64,000 bases of DNA from Prunella strophiata (Eukaryota; Chordata; Aves; Passeriformes; Prunellidae), in NCBI GenBank assembly GCA_036583965.1, contig JAZBQD010000014.1:49233126-49297125 (forward strand). Direction: 5' to 3'. The notes under the pieces are model-generated. The model was not told the origin of the DNA. It searched no databases and saw only the letters and a program-made list of their open reading frames with translations. Below, one piece after another: positions 1 through 12,454 of this stretch; positions within the stretch are counted from its first letter, which is position 1; every line of letters starts with the position of its first letter. Both the position numbers and the translations under genes were made by a program.

Positions 1-2040
1 AAGATGTTCTTTATACCTACATTCCCTGCCCTTTACATATCTGGTTTGTGTTATAATGCAGGGACAAAGTTCATCATCAGCACCTTCCATTTTTTTATGT
101 TTAACATTATCTGGGAGTTTTTGTCCCTATTTTCTTTTTTATATCTTTCTGCTTTGCCTTTGTTCTTTATAAATACTCCCAGTGCATTAAAATCTTGTAT
201 TTATCAGGTTTCACTGGGACATTCAAGCTGTGAAGTATTGTGTTATTGCAGTATCAAGCCCTTCAGACTGAGCATGATGAATAACAACAAGTTGGCTTTT
301 TTAAGGTTAATGACTTCATGATTTACAAGTGAAGATATATGAGTCAAAATTATTGCATCAATTGTTCCATTTAACAACATGAACTTTGAATACACCATTT
401 GGGAATGCCCTGGAGAAGTGTCATCATCATGTTATATCAATTGTGACATGGCATCTATTTCACATCTGCCAACAATTTAGAAGAAGTCCTGCATTTATAG
501 CTGCTCAATAACCTAAAGGTTAGCCTCTCCTTAAAGGTTAGACAGATGTTAATGGCCGACAACAAACTGAAAATTACCTCAGACAAAAGCCAGAACATGC
601 CAACAGCAACACAGACTGTTGGACCTCCTGTGGTTTTAAGTGATGTTAAAGCCTGGGGCGATTGGGGTTTGGAGGCAGTTGCATGAATGTAAGCTATAGG
701 AACTCCTAGGATGGACTGCTGCCACCTTGTCCCTCTCCTCGTTTTGGTCTAGTCAGGACTGCTCCATACAGAAGCCTCAGCTGGCATCTGTTGGGTTGCA
801 ACAAGATAAAAGAAAAATCAACAAAGATCATCTGCATTTTATGGGATCAGAAATGTTTTTGAAGCAGAACATATTCCCAATTGGTATAGTTAATTAAAGG
901 AATATCTTTCTTCTGGAATTAATTCTGAGACAACAGAATGAGCACTAGGAAGCTCTTTCTGGTATGAGTAACATACTTTTTTACATTTATTGATGGCACC
1001 TTAGAATTTAGCACTCTCATATCAATAATTACAAAGGGATGATAATATTAAGTTATTGTTTTACTTATTTAAAAAACAAGGGGTTTTTACCAGTATTATT
1101 TGTTTTAAAAACAAAATAGTACAGGGAATGCACTCATAGCTGATGAATGCATTCATCTGAATTTTTGATTCACCAGGGATATGTCAAATATCTATGTTTC
1201 TATGCTGTTTTCAGAAGGAAGATTTTATGGTAATATTTTGATTTTCAAGGGAAAAGATCAATACAACTCAGAAGAAGTCAGAAATGGCAAATGATCTCTG
1301 AATACTCCTAACTCAGAAATATAACAGTTTTTCCTTTTTCTTTAACAAGAGCAGAGGAGCTCAGCTCAGCCTTGTTAGCTGTAAGCAGGCTTGTATTCAG
1401 AGACCTTAGTAAAGCTACACCTTTTATATTCTGTTTGAGTAGATCAAATCATCCTCTGTTTTATCTTCCTTTCCTTTTTGTATGTGGCTATTGAATGACA
1501 AATGATTCTGCTGATTGTTTACAGGACAACTCGGTATAAAATTACTTTCAACAAGTAAACTTAAGCAAGCAAATTAGTTTAGTTTAATTAGCAAACCATT
1601 TACTTTGCCAACTGATGAGTGGCATCAGGATTTGAGTGAGATGGAAGACACAGGGTACAGATAGATGGAAAGTATAGTATCACTTAACATCAATTCTAAC
1701 TGCAGTTCTTTTTTTTTTATTTTCCTCCCCTTTGCCTTTGCTTTCACCAGTGAAAAAAATGCTGCTGCTTTTCTCCCTGTGTCTTTTCACTTTCTCTGCA
1801 TTTTGGATGGTTTGTGTATGAACATCAGCACACCAAGCTGGAAGAAGCTGCTGCTCCTGCCACTGATAATTAGATTCTGTTTAGTAGAAGCACAGGAATG
1901 AAGCTTTCACACAGGCTCCAGGAGAGTGGCAACTAATAAAAAATTCCAGTGCTTTTATATTTTTCATCCAGAGTAGAGAATGATTTGCACTGGAACTGTA
2001 AGAATAGATTCAGAAAATGGCAGTGACCATTATTGGGTAA
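1..2040. other. AT-rich unique DNA, no gene recognised
   Basis: Open frames here are short (the longest is about 105 codons) and look like nothing I know. I see no splice-bounded coding block, RNA gene or recognisable transposon. The piece at about 620-830 is richer in G and C than its surroundings and could be an old, unrecognisable repeat. Confidence 0.6.
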
Positions 2041-2274
2041 ATTTTTCTACCTGTGGCTTCCTTAATCTGTTACAGTTTGGCTTTAGCCTTGAGGATGACA
2101 CTGCATGATGAAAGTGGTATCTCTCTTGATGAGCCCTTCATCAATTTGGACTTCCATGTAAATTGTCCCCATGGCTTTACATGGGGCTGATTTACATTCA
2201 TATAAACTGAGACTCAGCTGAGCCTCATCTTGTTCCTGGATGAGAACTGAAACGTGAAGCTCCAGCTTGGTATT

Positions 2275-2292
2275 ATCCCACTTCTGACACCA
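2275..2292 (-). other. Retroviral primer binding site, tRNA-Leu type
   Basis: The minus strand reads TGGTGTCAGAAGTGGGAT. The expected complement of a vertebrate tRNA-Leu 3' end is TGGTGTCAGGAGTGGGAT, so 17 of 18 positions agree. It lies six bases inside the LTR terminus, where reverse transcription is primed. The tRNA sequence is from general knowledge and was not aligned by program. Confidence 0.65.
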
Positions 2293-2589
2293 AAATAATG
2301 TTATGATACACTGAAACAATGCTAGGATCCACATATTAAGAGATGCCTCTGCCTGAATTAAGATGCAAATGAAACCATATGCTGAAGTCAACAGAACAGA
2401 TTTCATTTAACAGTAAATGTGAGGTAGAGAGAGAAATAGAAAAAGGGTAGGGGGTGGGGGGAGGAAAAGGACAGAGAAAGTGGGGGGGAGAGATTAAGCA
2501 AAAGATGTCCCATGTGGGTCCCTGCAGTGTCCTGCTGGCCCTTGTCTTCTTGGTGGTGGGGATCCCAAAGTGTTCTTCTGGTGGAACCA

Positions 2590-2599
2590 CTTTTATATA
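2590..2599 (-). promoter_or_regulatory. TATA box of the ERVL-type LTR
   Basis: TATATAAAAG on the minus strand, about 290 bases upstream of the LTR 3' end. That is a plausible U3/R position, with a purine/pyrimidine-biased R-U5 segment after it. No sign shows that it is still active. Confidence 0.5.
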
Positions 2600-2962
2600 G
2601 TCCAAGTCCCAGGGTATTCCATGAGGCACTGGTACCATTCCCATAACTTGGGATGGTATGTGTACAAGCAGTTTTTTCCCTTTTCTCACAGTTTGCCATG
2701 GTGGGAATTTTTGCCCAGATAGACTACCCAGATTTGCCTCACAGGCCTGGCATCTTCCTGCTGCCATCTGCACTTTTCCCACAGTTTGCACAGTGGAGTC
2801 TTGTCCAGTGTGCTAATTCCAAACATTTCACCTCCTGGTGTAGGCCTGAAATTTACACCTTCCTGTTTCCATCTGTGCCTGTCATGGTGCCTTATCTCAT
2901 GAGAACTTCCCCACTTTTGTCAGAGTTTTGAGACAAGTTAACTGCATTCTGGAATCCTCACA

Positions 2963-5130
2963 GAGCCATAAATACCATAATGGTGCAGACAAAATTGCAG
3001 GTGAACACTTGACTGCTAACACACATTTAGCATTAATTAATGAGGTATTTCTTCTAAAAATAATCAGTTTTCTAATAGGATAGCAGATTCTTATGTGCTC
3101 AGCTAATTCCTTAATGAGGACTTTATGTAGTAATGATATTCAATAGTGTCTTTAAATTGTTTATAGCCCTTATGGACTGGAAATTGATTATTCTACCTTT
3201 TATTGAGCCCTTTTTAGATTTCCTTGCTGAGCATTAGGGATTCATGCAATGGGTTCAGTCCCTGATTTTACTACATAATTTCCTTCTTATTTCAGGATGC
3301 AAGTTTGAGAAAAGTATATCCAGAGAAAAGACTGAATATTCAGATTCAGGATTTAGGATATATTCAGGCATTTAGGATATAGGCAATGGAATCATATGCT
3401 TCAATGTCTTGGAATATCCAGATATACCCTCTTGTATTGCAATGGTCAATTTGCAATGGAGCCCTGTTCTAGCTTATTAGGGATTACCACTGAGCTTAAT
3501 AACCATCTGAGAGGCCAAACAGCAGGTAAAACAATGTCTCTTCTTTATGATATATATTATTTGGATTTCAGTATCAGAAATTGAAACTCTAGTGAAAACT
3601 TACTAGCAAAGATTCCCTCCTGTCAGGAACATATGGTAATTTTACATTAATTTATATCTTTTGTAAATGTGACAGCAGAAGCATATGTGGAAATGTTTGC
3701 ATGTGGAGGGGAGCAAAATGTGTTTTGCTGAAAATAAGATTTTAGTGATTGTCACAGTGTATCTGCTGGTTAACAGTGTTAGTGCAAATGATTTGTAGAA
3801 AATTGCAGACAGAACACAAGTCCTTTGATACTCTAGCAAAGACAAGAGAGCTGCAAAGTGAATATCTGGGTTTTGTTTTACTACAATAACACCTAGCTCT
3901 GCCTTGCAATCTCCAGCTCTAGCATTACTGCAGACTGGCAATCTAAAAACTAGTAATACATGTGAACTCCCACTGCTCCCTCTCCATTCAGTGATTATAA
4001 CAAAAAAAGCCTGTCATTTTTTCACACTCAACATCTGCTGAGGAAAATACTATTGAAAAATAAGCTGCTAAGTTCTCATGTAGAAAAGGGCTGTTTTATA
4101 GGAAGATAGTACACATGGCGATCCTTTACTAATAAAAATGTTCTGCTTCTTTCTATTTTCTGTGAGGCATCATAGGCTTTTACATCCTTTTCATGGGAAA
4201 AATATTCATCAGAACCAGGAGGCAGACTGCTAAACTAAGGGATGATAACATGCAGCAGATAGGATTTCTGTCCAAAAATGAAAAAAAAAAATTAAAAAGA
4301 GAAAAAAAAATTGAAATATTAAGAATTCTAGCAATGCAGTAAAAATAATAGTTTTATATTAGAAATGGAAGCTGTGATGAATGTGAATTTATCTATAAAT
4401 ACCTACAGGAAAGGATGGGAAATAGTTGAAAATTGCAGAAGGTTAAATTAAAGAAAATGTCTAGATGGGGGAAAAGTGTTCTCCATCACTTCCTGATGAG
4501 TTCGCTTCCAATGTCTGAAGAGCTTGGTTATAATTTTCACATTAAGCTAAATATTAAAATACTTTTCCTGAACTTCTAGATTTCCTGCTTTGATTTTTTA
4601 GAACTGATATAAAATGGACAGGAGAAGAATCTCATTTTATCAATTTAGACAGTCGAGCTAATACAAAATATTAGACTTTCATTATTTCTAAAATTTTAAA
4701 ACATTTATTGATCCAAACAGAAAGTAATATTTCAGGTTAAAACATAAGTCAATTAAAATGTTTGAAATTACAAAGAAGTTTCACTCAGATTCATTAAGAA
4801 GACTTTATTTTTCGAAAATCCTTTTGCCAATATCTTTTGGAAGCTACAGTAGGACAGCCCTGCTCTGAGATCATGTCTCACTGCTGAGTGCTAATATGGA
4901 AACAATAGTTACATGTGCCTCCAAATTGTTTTACAAAACCAGGGGGTAAGGGGCAGGGGGGAGATGGTACCTTCAGTTTCCATTCAGTTCCTTAAAACTA
5001 TATCTCAGTTTTCTCAGTTTTCTCAGTTCAGCATTTCAATGTATATTGTATCCACAAAGACCTCAGATCTTTTAAACACTTTAAAACACTAAGCTAAAGG
5101 CTGCATATTGATCGATGTCTCTGAAATCAT
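2963..5130. other. AT-rich unique DNA, no gene recognised
   Basis: No coding signal seen. An A-rich tract lies at about 4280-4312. At 4950-4971 there are three G runs (5, 4 and 6 G), one short of a standard four-tract quadruplex motif. Three near-perfect 10-bp units of TTTTCTCAG type lie at 5003-5029. Confidence 0.55.
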
Positions 5131-5161
5131 TTTAGTCTTTTTCTCCTCTGTGCAGGTAAGC
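5131..5161 (+). promoter_or_regulatory. Candidate recursive splice site (acceptor fused to donor)
   Basis: A long pyrimidine tract (5131-5150, TTTAGTCTTTTTCTCCTCTG) leads to TGCAG ending at 5155, followed at once by GTAAGC. This is the zero-length-exon arrangement (Y)nNCAG|GTAAG used for recursive splicing of long introns. Both halves are close to consensus. If the window is inside a plus-strand long intron this could be a ratchet point; no host gene is visible, so the function is inferred. Confidence 0.35.
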
Positions 5162-6567
5162 CACTCTTCCTGATGAAAATCCCAAAGGCAAGTCAGCACA
5201 AGTGACAGTGTCTGGCAAGAGCAGTGTTTTCCTGATGTGGTTCATCACTGTTTCAGTTTTAAAAAGCTATTTGAATTTTACTGGACCAGAAAAGGTCTAA
5301 CAAATATATGTTCAAATGCAAATTGCCAAGTTTTCTTAGCACACTATGTAAGTATATTATCAGGTTGGAATTGGTGTGTGCAGTCACCATTTGTTTTCTG
5401 TTAGAAATGAAAAGGCGTACCTGGCCAAAATGCAGTTGGCATGTTGCATTTGTAATTTTGGTTGTGAGTGCTTATTTACAGCACCAATTTTTAACTAGCT
5501 TGAGGGCCTGTGTGAGTGCATGTAGGTTTAAACATTCGAAGGATGTGACCACAACATTTGAAAGGAAGCAGCAGAACAAGGAGACTGCCTTAACAGGTCA
5601 GAGACAAGCAAGACAGGTTTACTAGGGTTGTGTCTCACAAGGCTAAAGCATTTCTGCAAACACAGTACACAGGACTGTTCTTCCCCTGACCTAAAATGGG
5701 TTGCTGCCCCTTTCTATCACAATGTCATTCATGCTGGGGAAAAAGCATGGACATCTGACACCTCACTTGTGCTATTAGCTAACAATGCAGTGAACATTAG
5801 ATGGAGCTTTAAAGAATTAGAGTGCACTCTTAGACTGAGTAATGTTAATGGCATTGTCTTTAATGGTGTAAAGTTTCCACCAGTAGAAGTTTGTGATGAG
5901 ACTAATATCCTTATATATTCTTTGATCATTTGCAGGGGGTGGAAGCAGAGAATAACATTTTCTCTGAAAATAATTTACTGAAACATTTTTAAAAATGTTA
6001 TCAGGACCAGTAAATATTTAACAGAAAACATCTCACTTTTACAGATTCAGTGACACCACCCCCCACAGTTCCTGTTAGTTTTGAAATGCTGAAAACATTT
6101 CTGTCAGCTTTTTGACTGGCAGCTTTTATCAGAATAATTTAAAAATGCTAGAGAACAACCTAATTCTGTTACCTGTATATTCATTCCATCTATATTCTGG
6201 AGTAAATGTAGGCATCATAAATAAGACTCAAATGAGACACAGAATCACCAGTTAGTATTTTCCAGTAGAATCTTTAATTTTTCTTCTCAAAACATACATT
6301 CAACATCTTTTTTATTTTTCTGTTCAGTAATGAAACTGAGGCTTCTTGCCTCCTATGAATTTAATTTATATCAATAAGAACCTTACAGTGATTCAATTTG
6401 CAAGAGAAATTCTTTTGCAGTGTACCTTGATGAGGGAGTGACTAGATTTGTTAGCTCATCAATCATGAACATTTATGGAGATAATAAATGAAAATTAAGA
6501 AGAATTCTTTAATTTGTACAGTGTATTTGGATTTCAGAATTCATGTGCTTTTAAGATTCTGAGTGTG
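5162..6567. other. Unique DNA, no gene recognised
   Basis: Two adjoining plus frames (105 and 117 codons, 5308-5625 and 5628-5981) stand out by length, but show no recognisable domain and no splice framing. I treat them as chance frames. Confidence 0.5.
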
Positions 6568-7047
6568 TGTCCTGGTTTAGGCCAGGACAGAGTCAATTTT
6601 CTCACTGTTGCTGTTTAGGGGGGCAGAGCTTGGAGCCATGGGGGTATGCACAGGTTGTTATTCAATAGCACTGACTCATGGTAGGGGGAAAGAGGGATTC
6701 TCAGCTCAGCAATGAAAGGGGACATGGCTTGGGATGGAAGAAAAAGTGCTGCTTGGAGGGGTCGGGGCCATTTTCTGGGGGAGCAAGCAGCAGTGCAGGG
6801 TGGCAAGGTGCGTCATGTTGAGTTAAGGTCAATGTTGAGCATTTCTGTATGTGATCACACTCTTTTATACACTTTTGTTATTAGTATTGTTGCTGCTACT
6901 GTTTAGTTTCTTATCTCATTGCTGTTTCCAGTAAACAGTTCTTATCTCAACTCAGAATCTCTGCTTTTTGTCTCTCACCCAGTGGGGTGGGTGGAGGGCA
7001 GTGGCTACGTGGAACCTTAATTTCCAGCTGGATTTTAAACTACAGCA
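6568..7047 (+). mobile_element. Solo LTR of an avian endogenous retrovirus (family A)
   Basis: Starts TGTCCTGGTTTAGGCCAGGA and ends CTGGATTTTAAACTACAGCA, the terminal pattern of a common avian LTR family. A TATA-like CTTTTATAC lies at about 6862, and the region ends in the familiar TTATCTCAACTC block followed by a GTGGGGTGG segment. The flanks GTGTG (6563-6567) and GTATG (7048-7052) match at four of five bases, as expected for an aged 5-bp target duplication. No internal retroviral sequence adjoins, so it is a solo LTR. It shares its 3' half with the element at 11794-12251. The small open frame inside (6712-6906) is incidental. Confidence 0.85.
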
Positions 7048-7504
7048 GTATGGTAACAGATTTCAGTAGTTTAATTTGAATTGTGTGATTGCCATGCTTA
7101 ACTCTAAAAAGGGGTGCAAGTCTAGATGGATGCTCTTGTAATCTGTAAGTAAAGATAATTAATGATGATATCAGCTTTATATTATCTTGCTTATACGATA
7201 TGGTATAATCATACTTCTAAACAATGCCAGAGTTTATATGTATTAATGCCAGAGTTTACATATATACTATGTTTATAGTAAGGGTGGTAGAAAGTGTATG
7301 TGAAGAGAAGCAGGATACAAAGCGGAATTATGAAAAATAGATTTAAAAGCCTTACAGACTAGGATTGCAACTTCACAAGTTGGAACCAAAGTTATCCTAA
7401 CACTGAAGCCTATTTCAGTGTTCTTACTTGACTAAATTCAATTTAAATGCAGATGAATGATGAGCATACATACATGAAAAAATTATTGGTGATTACCAGG
7501 ACCT
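7048..7504. other. Unique DNA with a short tandem duplication
   Basis: AATGCCAGAGTTTATAT occurs at about 7222 and again, with changes, at about 7245. Nothing else recognised. Confidence 0.5.
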
Positions 7505-7771
7505 GAGGGATGGCCTCAAGTTTGGCCAGAAGTTTAGGTTGGGCACTAGGAAAACCTTCATCCAAAGGGTGTTTGAGCACTGGTACAGCTCCTCTGGGAA
7601 GCAGTCACAGCACCAAACCTGACAGAGTTCTAGAAATGTTTCGACAATCCTGTCAGACACATAGTGTGATTCTTAAGGGTAGTGCTGTACAGGGCCAGGA
7701 GTTGGACTTGACAATCCTTCTGGGCCCCTTCCAACTCAGATATTTTAAGTTTCTCTGATTCTGTGATCTGA
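7505..7771 (+). mobile_element. CR1 LINE, 3' end fragment
   Basis: Follows the CR1 3' order: the ATCAGGAAAAACTTC-like block (here GGCACTAGGAAAACCTTCATC), the GAGCACTGGTACAGCTCCTCTGGGAAG-like block, a GGAGTTGGACTTGACAATCC block, CCCCTTCCAACTCAG, and the octamer tail GATTCTGTGATC at the end. It is 5'-truncated, as most CR1 copies are. The 82-codon frame inside (7510-7758) is not a gene. Confidence 0.9.
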
Positions 7772-10700
7772 TGACAGCTTTCTCAACAAATGAGAAAGTT
7801 GTATGCTCTCAGTTGCATGAAGGACTAATGATTTGCCACATCCTGTTAAAGCAGAAATTTTTTCAGGAACAGGCAATTATACCTTTAAAGTATAGAACTT
7901 AAAGCTGTAGTGTTGTCAATGTGTTTCATAAGTGTTGAGAACTGTGGACATTGACTGGACTAAGCAAAAAAACCCGTGCAATACTGAGAGGTGCCTGAGC
8001 TGTGAGCTATAAGAAAATAAACATATCCAAAGCAGGCATTTAGTGAGGTTGTCAAAATGGACAAGGAATTTTATAAACTCATAAGGAGGAGATGTTGAGG
8101 AGAAACACTAAGTTTCACATTCCCTTTAAAAATCTGTTAACAATATTAATCTTTCCAAGTGGACGTGTGTAAAACTTTTGTGTTTAAACAGATCCATTCT
8201 GTGCACATGAATGCTTCTTTTTTAGAAAGACAAATTAGATGCCATATAGCCATGTGAAAGTCCTACCCATTAGAATCTGGGAGGACTGTCTTGCTAATAC
8301 AAATAAATAGGATTTCTACACATTAAAGACTCTTCAGCAGTGAAAATATAAAAGATACTCACACCAGAGCCACAGATGACATTGTGTTGAGAAACAATGT
8401 GCCTTTATCTGGGTTACTAGCAGGTTGCAGATTGAACTGGTGGTTGTCAGATATCAAATAATGTAAAGTTTCAAACTGGGGTTTTACACTGGGATAATAA
8501 ATTATGCTGGGATAATAAATTAACCATTGACTGATGAGGACACACACATTAGTCAAAAATTTTGGGGTTTTTCTAGCTGTTACCTGGATTGAGATTTTTG
8601 AGGATGTACCTATAGCAATGGAATCCCAGGAGCACCTTCTCAAAAGATTCTGTAACACCTGAAGCAGCTAAACAGCACCACTATGGAAACTTCTGGATGT
8701 TTTGAGGCATAAGGACATTTCACATTCAGCAGCAAACCAGTTGGTTGAATAACATGGGTGCCTGAAGAAATTTGGAGCCACCTCTGAATTAAATGGTTCT
8801 CCAGAGTTCCCTCAGTTTCACTAAGATACTTATGCTGACATGGCCTTTGACCTGAAGTCTTCTCAGCTGTGCCCAATTCCACAACAGGACAGGATATGAG
8901 CATGCACTGTTCTCATAATCTTCCTCTCTGCACTTCCTGCTCCCATTTCTTCTTTTCTATGCAATGGAAACCAGGCACACAGGTCAAGAACAAATGACAG
9001 TATGGCCCAAGAGCCTTCTTGGTACAGACATTAGCAGACTGGGTAGCCTAAAGGTTACATACACCTTGAAATATTCAAGTCTTCAGAAAGAAGCTCTGAT
9101 TTTTTCAATGCTATTGGATTTATCCTGTAGGAAGCAGGTCTGTAAGCACTGTCATAAAGCTTTCTTCTGGAAGCCATCCCCCCTTGATCCACAATAAGCC
9201 TATGGAAAGCAGTTTGTTCAACATATGCTTTAAGGCTAATGCCAGAAATTAATTTCTGTAATAAATATCTTGAGTGGTAACTATTTCCCAGCCTGGCTTC
9301 CTGCAGAAGATTGCCATGAGAGATCTTATGGCAGAATCAAACATATCCTCTGTGCTTGTGAGAACCAACTCCCATTTTACCTGTATGCGAATCATAGCCT
9401 CAGGTCAATGTGGTAAAATGTTCTTCACTCCCTTCATTCAACCTTGCTTCTCTAAAGAAATTTTTATAAATCTTTTCTATTTCAGTCATGTGCTTATAGT
9501 TTGTTCATAATTCAGTGGCATGCATACCATAGAACTCAACATATTGTGTGAAAGATCTCTACAATACAGACTGTTCCTTTCAAAGTATCTGCCATGATTT
9601 TTCATTATAAATGTTGTCAAAGCTAAATTAGACAATATACTGTTTGATAAAATATCTTATATCAAAATACAGCAAGGATATGCAGCAAAAACCAATATAA
9701 ATGCGTCCTCGTGATAAGAAGGAGAAAATGTTTTGATATATTTTTGGCAATGAATTCTGAAATCCAGGCCATAAGTGCTAAAGAGCTTGTCAGTTTTGGA
9801 GCTCATCCATATGCCAAGGATACATTAAACAAATATGTAGCTACTTACTTCAGGGAATGACCAGATACAAATAAAACTTTCACAAGGAAATCAAACCCAA
9901 CTACTGGTAAGTGTAAGGTGAAAATTTAAATCACTTTTGACAGGGTTGAAAAGCAGATAGGGTCATAGTGTAACTGCAGCATAATGTGCATGATTAACTT
10001 ACTGTGGACCTGTTCCCTGGCAGCAGGATTTTACACATTCTGCATTGTAGAAATAGTCATTAAGGACAAAACATGTAGCTCAAAGCACTAAGCCATACAT
10101 AAATAATAATAAAATAGTCTGGAAAAAGTGAACCAGCAATGATTTCATTTTTTAATCACAGGGTTTGGCAGTGGGCTCTACAACACAATTTTATCTTTGC
10201 AATTAAGGCCCTAGTCTGTCTTCTCTACTGGAAAAGAGGTGGAGGAGTTCAACTATGCCCAAATATGCTGTTCAACAACAAAACTTTTTTCCTCTGCATG
10301 ATGATGTATTTATTAAATCCTTTAAAAGAATGTTAGGTGCAGCTCTCCTTCTTAAGTTCCTAGATCAGAACTGAATTCTTCACTCCTTCCAATGGATGAT
10401 ACAGCCTTTTAGCATATCTAAAGCTCAAATGATCAAAGTGTGAGGGGGAAGTAACCTTTCCCACAGTTGCTTTCAGTTTTCTCATGCACAGTTAAATCAG
10501 TGCATTGAGAAGTAATACTCTACAGGGATGGATACAGAATTAGCCCCTGCAGTCTCACCAGAGTTTAATGGGTGATCTGATGCTAACAGCATCAGTTTCT
10601 GCCATCTGTTCATAAGGGGACCACTGACTGTTCTGTGAGCCCCTTTGTTAATCATGCTAAAGGGAATTTGGATGACTAAAACTGAACTGTTTGAATACTC

Positions 10701-11793
10701 CCATCCAGCAAAATCATCTTAATAACTGAAGATAGGAAAAAAGCAAAAATTAGAGCAAAACAAATTATTTATATACTTAGTTCTCGTTCCATTTTCACTG
10801 TTCTTTTGATATAAAGAGCTACATGCCAAGTACTGTAGCAAAGAAACTGTATTTATTCACTACAAATAAATAGTCCAATAAATTTATAACTTTTATATGC
10901 TTATATAAAGTTATGCTTTCACAAATATGTTGTTTTATTACATAAGCGTCTAAGCAACAACTTTGTTCATATAAACTATAAATAGTTTGAGGATACGTAC
11001 TACCACTTGTAGTCTGTTTTGAACTAACTGTGTTGCATGTCTTGTTCTGTCTAATTTCTCATACATTTTGTTGTTATTATTTGTGATACTTAACTAAAAT
11101 GTGGGGAATTAGAACACCAGATTATATGGTATGATATAATTGTGTAAAAATCTATTCAGGAAAACAAAAAGTATACAAGTGAAAACACAGTTATTTAAAT
11201 GTTTATATTGAAAGAACAAAATAGCTGAAGAGAGTAATTCTAAATTTAGTGAATTACTTATACTAGCTATGTTGCAGTATTTGCACAGATACAATTTAGA
11301 AACACTATTTCAGGAAAAGTTCTGCAGGGTAGTAAATGAAAGACATGAAGCAAAGATATGGATTAAAGCTAATCTAAAGCTAAGCATAACAAAAATCAGG
11401 AATATTTAGACAGATCATTCATTATCTATCTGTTTAAACATTAATTCTCTGAAAAACAGTCAGCATTAAAGATATCCCTGAGAAATATGTCTGCAGGAAG
11501 GAAAGGCTTTTCACTCTGAAATTGTTTGTTTGGATGTTCTAATTAGCCATTTAAGCATACTTTAGTTTGAAAGCAGCTACAAATTACATTGTTATCAATA
11601 AGAACATGCCTTTTCAGCAATGACCATCATGGCTTCCATTTACTCTTTTCTAATTAGAGTCTGGGGGAATATCTATTTCAGACCAGTTTCCACATTTGTA
11701 CTGAAGCAAAGTTAAATTATTTTCAGCTCCCTGTACAAGAGTTGAACAAACTCTTGGCTGCCATCTTGTTCTCCCTTCCTCTTTTTGTTTATT
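7772..11793. other. AT-rich unique DNA, no gene recognised
   Basis: No coding, RNA or repeat signal that I can name. An 18-bp tandem duplication of CTGGGATAATAAATTA lies at 8489-8522. The stretch 10780-11100 is non-repetitive, very AT-rich and low in homopolymers, the texture often seen in conserved non-coding elements, but only alignment could show that. Confidence 0.5.
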
Positions 11794-12251
11794 TGTCCTG
11801 GTTCCAGCCAGGAAAGGGTTAATTTTTGCAATAGCTAGGAAGGGACACAGCTAGGACCTGGAAGTTTTTCTATACCACCTCACATTATTGATGGGGTAAG
11901 GGGAATGGAGTTTCTTGCAGGAAGATGAGGTTCCTTCTGGTTGGGGTAAGTAGCATGGCTTCATTTGTGTCAGGTCAAGTTCCATAGTGAGCATTTTGGC
12001 ATGTGAATCACTCTCTCTTGTATAGTTTTGGTATGAATATTGCTGCTGTTACTGTTTGTTTTCTTATCTCATTGCTGTTCTCAGTAAATTGTTTTTATCT
12101 CAACCTGTGATGTTTTCCTGGTGTGCCTCCAATTCTTCTCTCTAGCCTGCTACACTGGGTAGCAGAAGGGGGAACAAGCAAGAAGCAGCATGGTTTGGAA
12201 AGTCTCAGTGGGAGGACTAAATTGGGGGAGTACCATTCCTAAACTACAACA
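11794..12251 (+). mobile_element. Solo LTR of an avian endogenous retrovirus (family A)
   Basis: Starts TGTCCTGGTTCCAGCCAGGA and ends CCATTCCTAAACTACAACA. The block TATTGCTGCTGTTACTGTTTG, then TTCTTATCTCATTGCTGTT and TTTTTATCTCAACC, aligns with the matching part of the LTR at 6568-7047, so both belong to one family. Flanks TTATT (11789-11793) and TTATG (12252-12256) agree at four of five bases. No internal region adjoins. The TATA-like motif is TTGTATAG at about 12019. Confidence 0.85.
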
Positions 12252-12454
12252 TTATGTTATACTTAATTCCAGTTTAGCTGTCTTCCAGCGATTAAAATTA
12301 TATCAGGAAAGTTTGTACAGAAAACTTGAGTTAAAAGCTGAAGTAGAAAAATGCAATCAGCTATTATTTTATTCTTGTGGGTGAAGCTCCCACTGTACTG
12401 AGCTTAAAAGAGGATTTTATGGTAATCTTATACATTAAATGTCTGGATTTAAGT

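Larger units (their letters stand above)
2083..2962 (-). mobile_element. ERVL-type endogenous retrovirus fragment (5' LTR plus start of internal region)
   Basis: Read on the minus strand, this is an LTR followed by the start of a proviral internal region. The LTR carries a TATA box (TATATAAAAG) and ends in ...ATAACA at about 2299. A few bases later comes TGGTGTCAGAAGTGGGAT, which differs at one of 18 bases from the complement of the tRNA-Leu 3' end, the primer known for ERVL elements. The distal LTR edge is uncertain; I place it near 2962, where the minus strand reads TGTGAGGATTCC. The internal part fades out towards 2083 with only a short meaningless frame, and no gag, pol or second LTR is visible to its left. 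It is a decayed, 3'-truncated copy. The LTR also holds a strongly purine-rich plus-strand stretch (2412-2496). Confidence 0.6.

Noticed and set aside
4950..4976. G-quadruplex in AGGGGGTAAGGGGCAGGGGGG
   Set aside because: Only three separated G runs of three or more; the standard motif needs four.
5308..5981. Two adjacent plus frames of 105 and 117 codons as a small gene
   Set aside because: No domain, promoter or splice framing, and composition like the surrounding DNA.
9855..9907. 53-nt block between TTACTTCAG and GTAAGT as an exon
   Set aside because: Weak pyrimidine tract, very short, unrecognised peptide; such pairs are expected by chance in this length.
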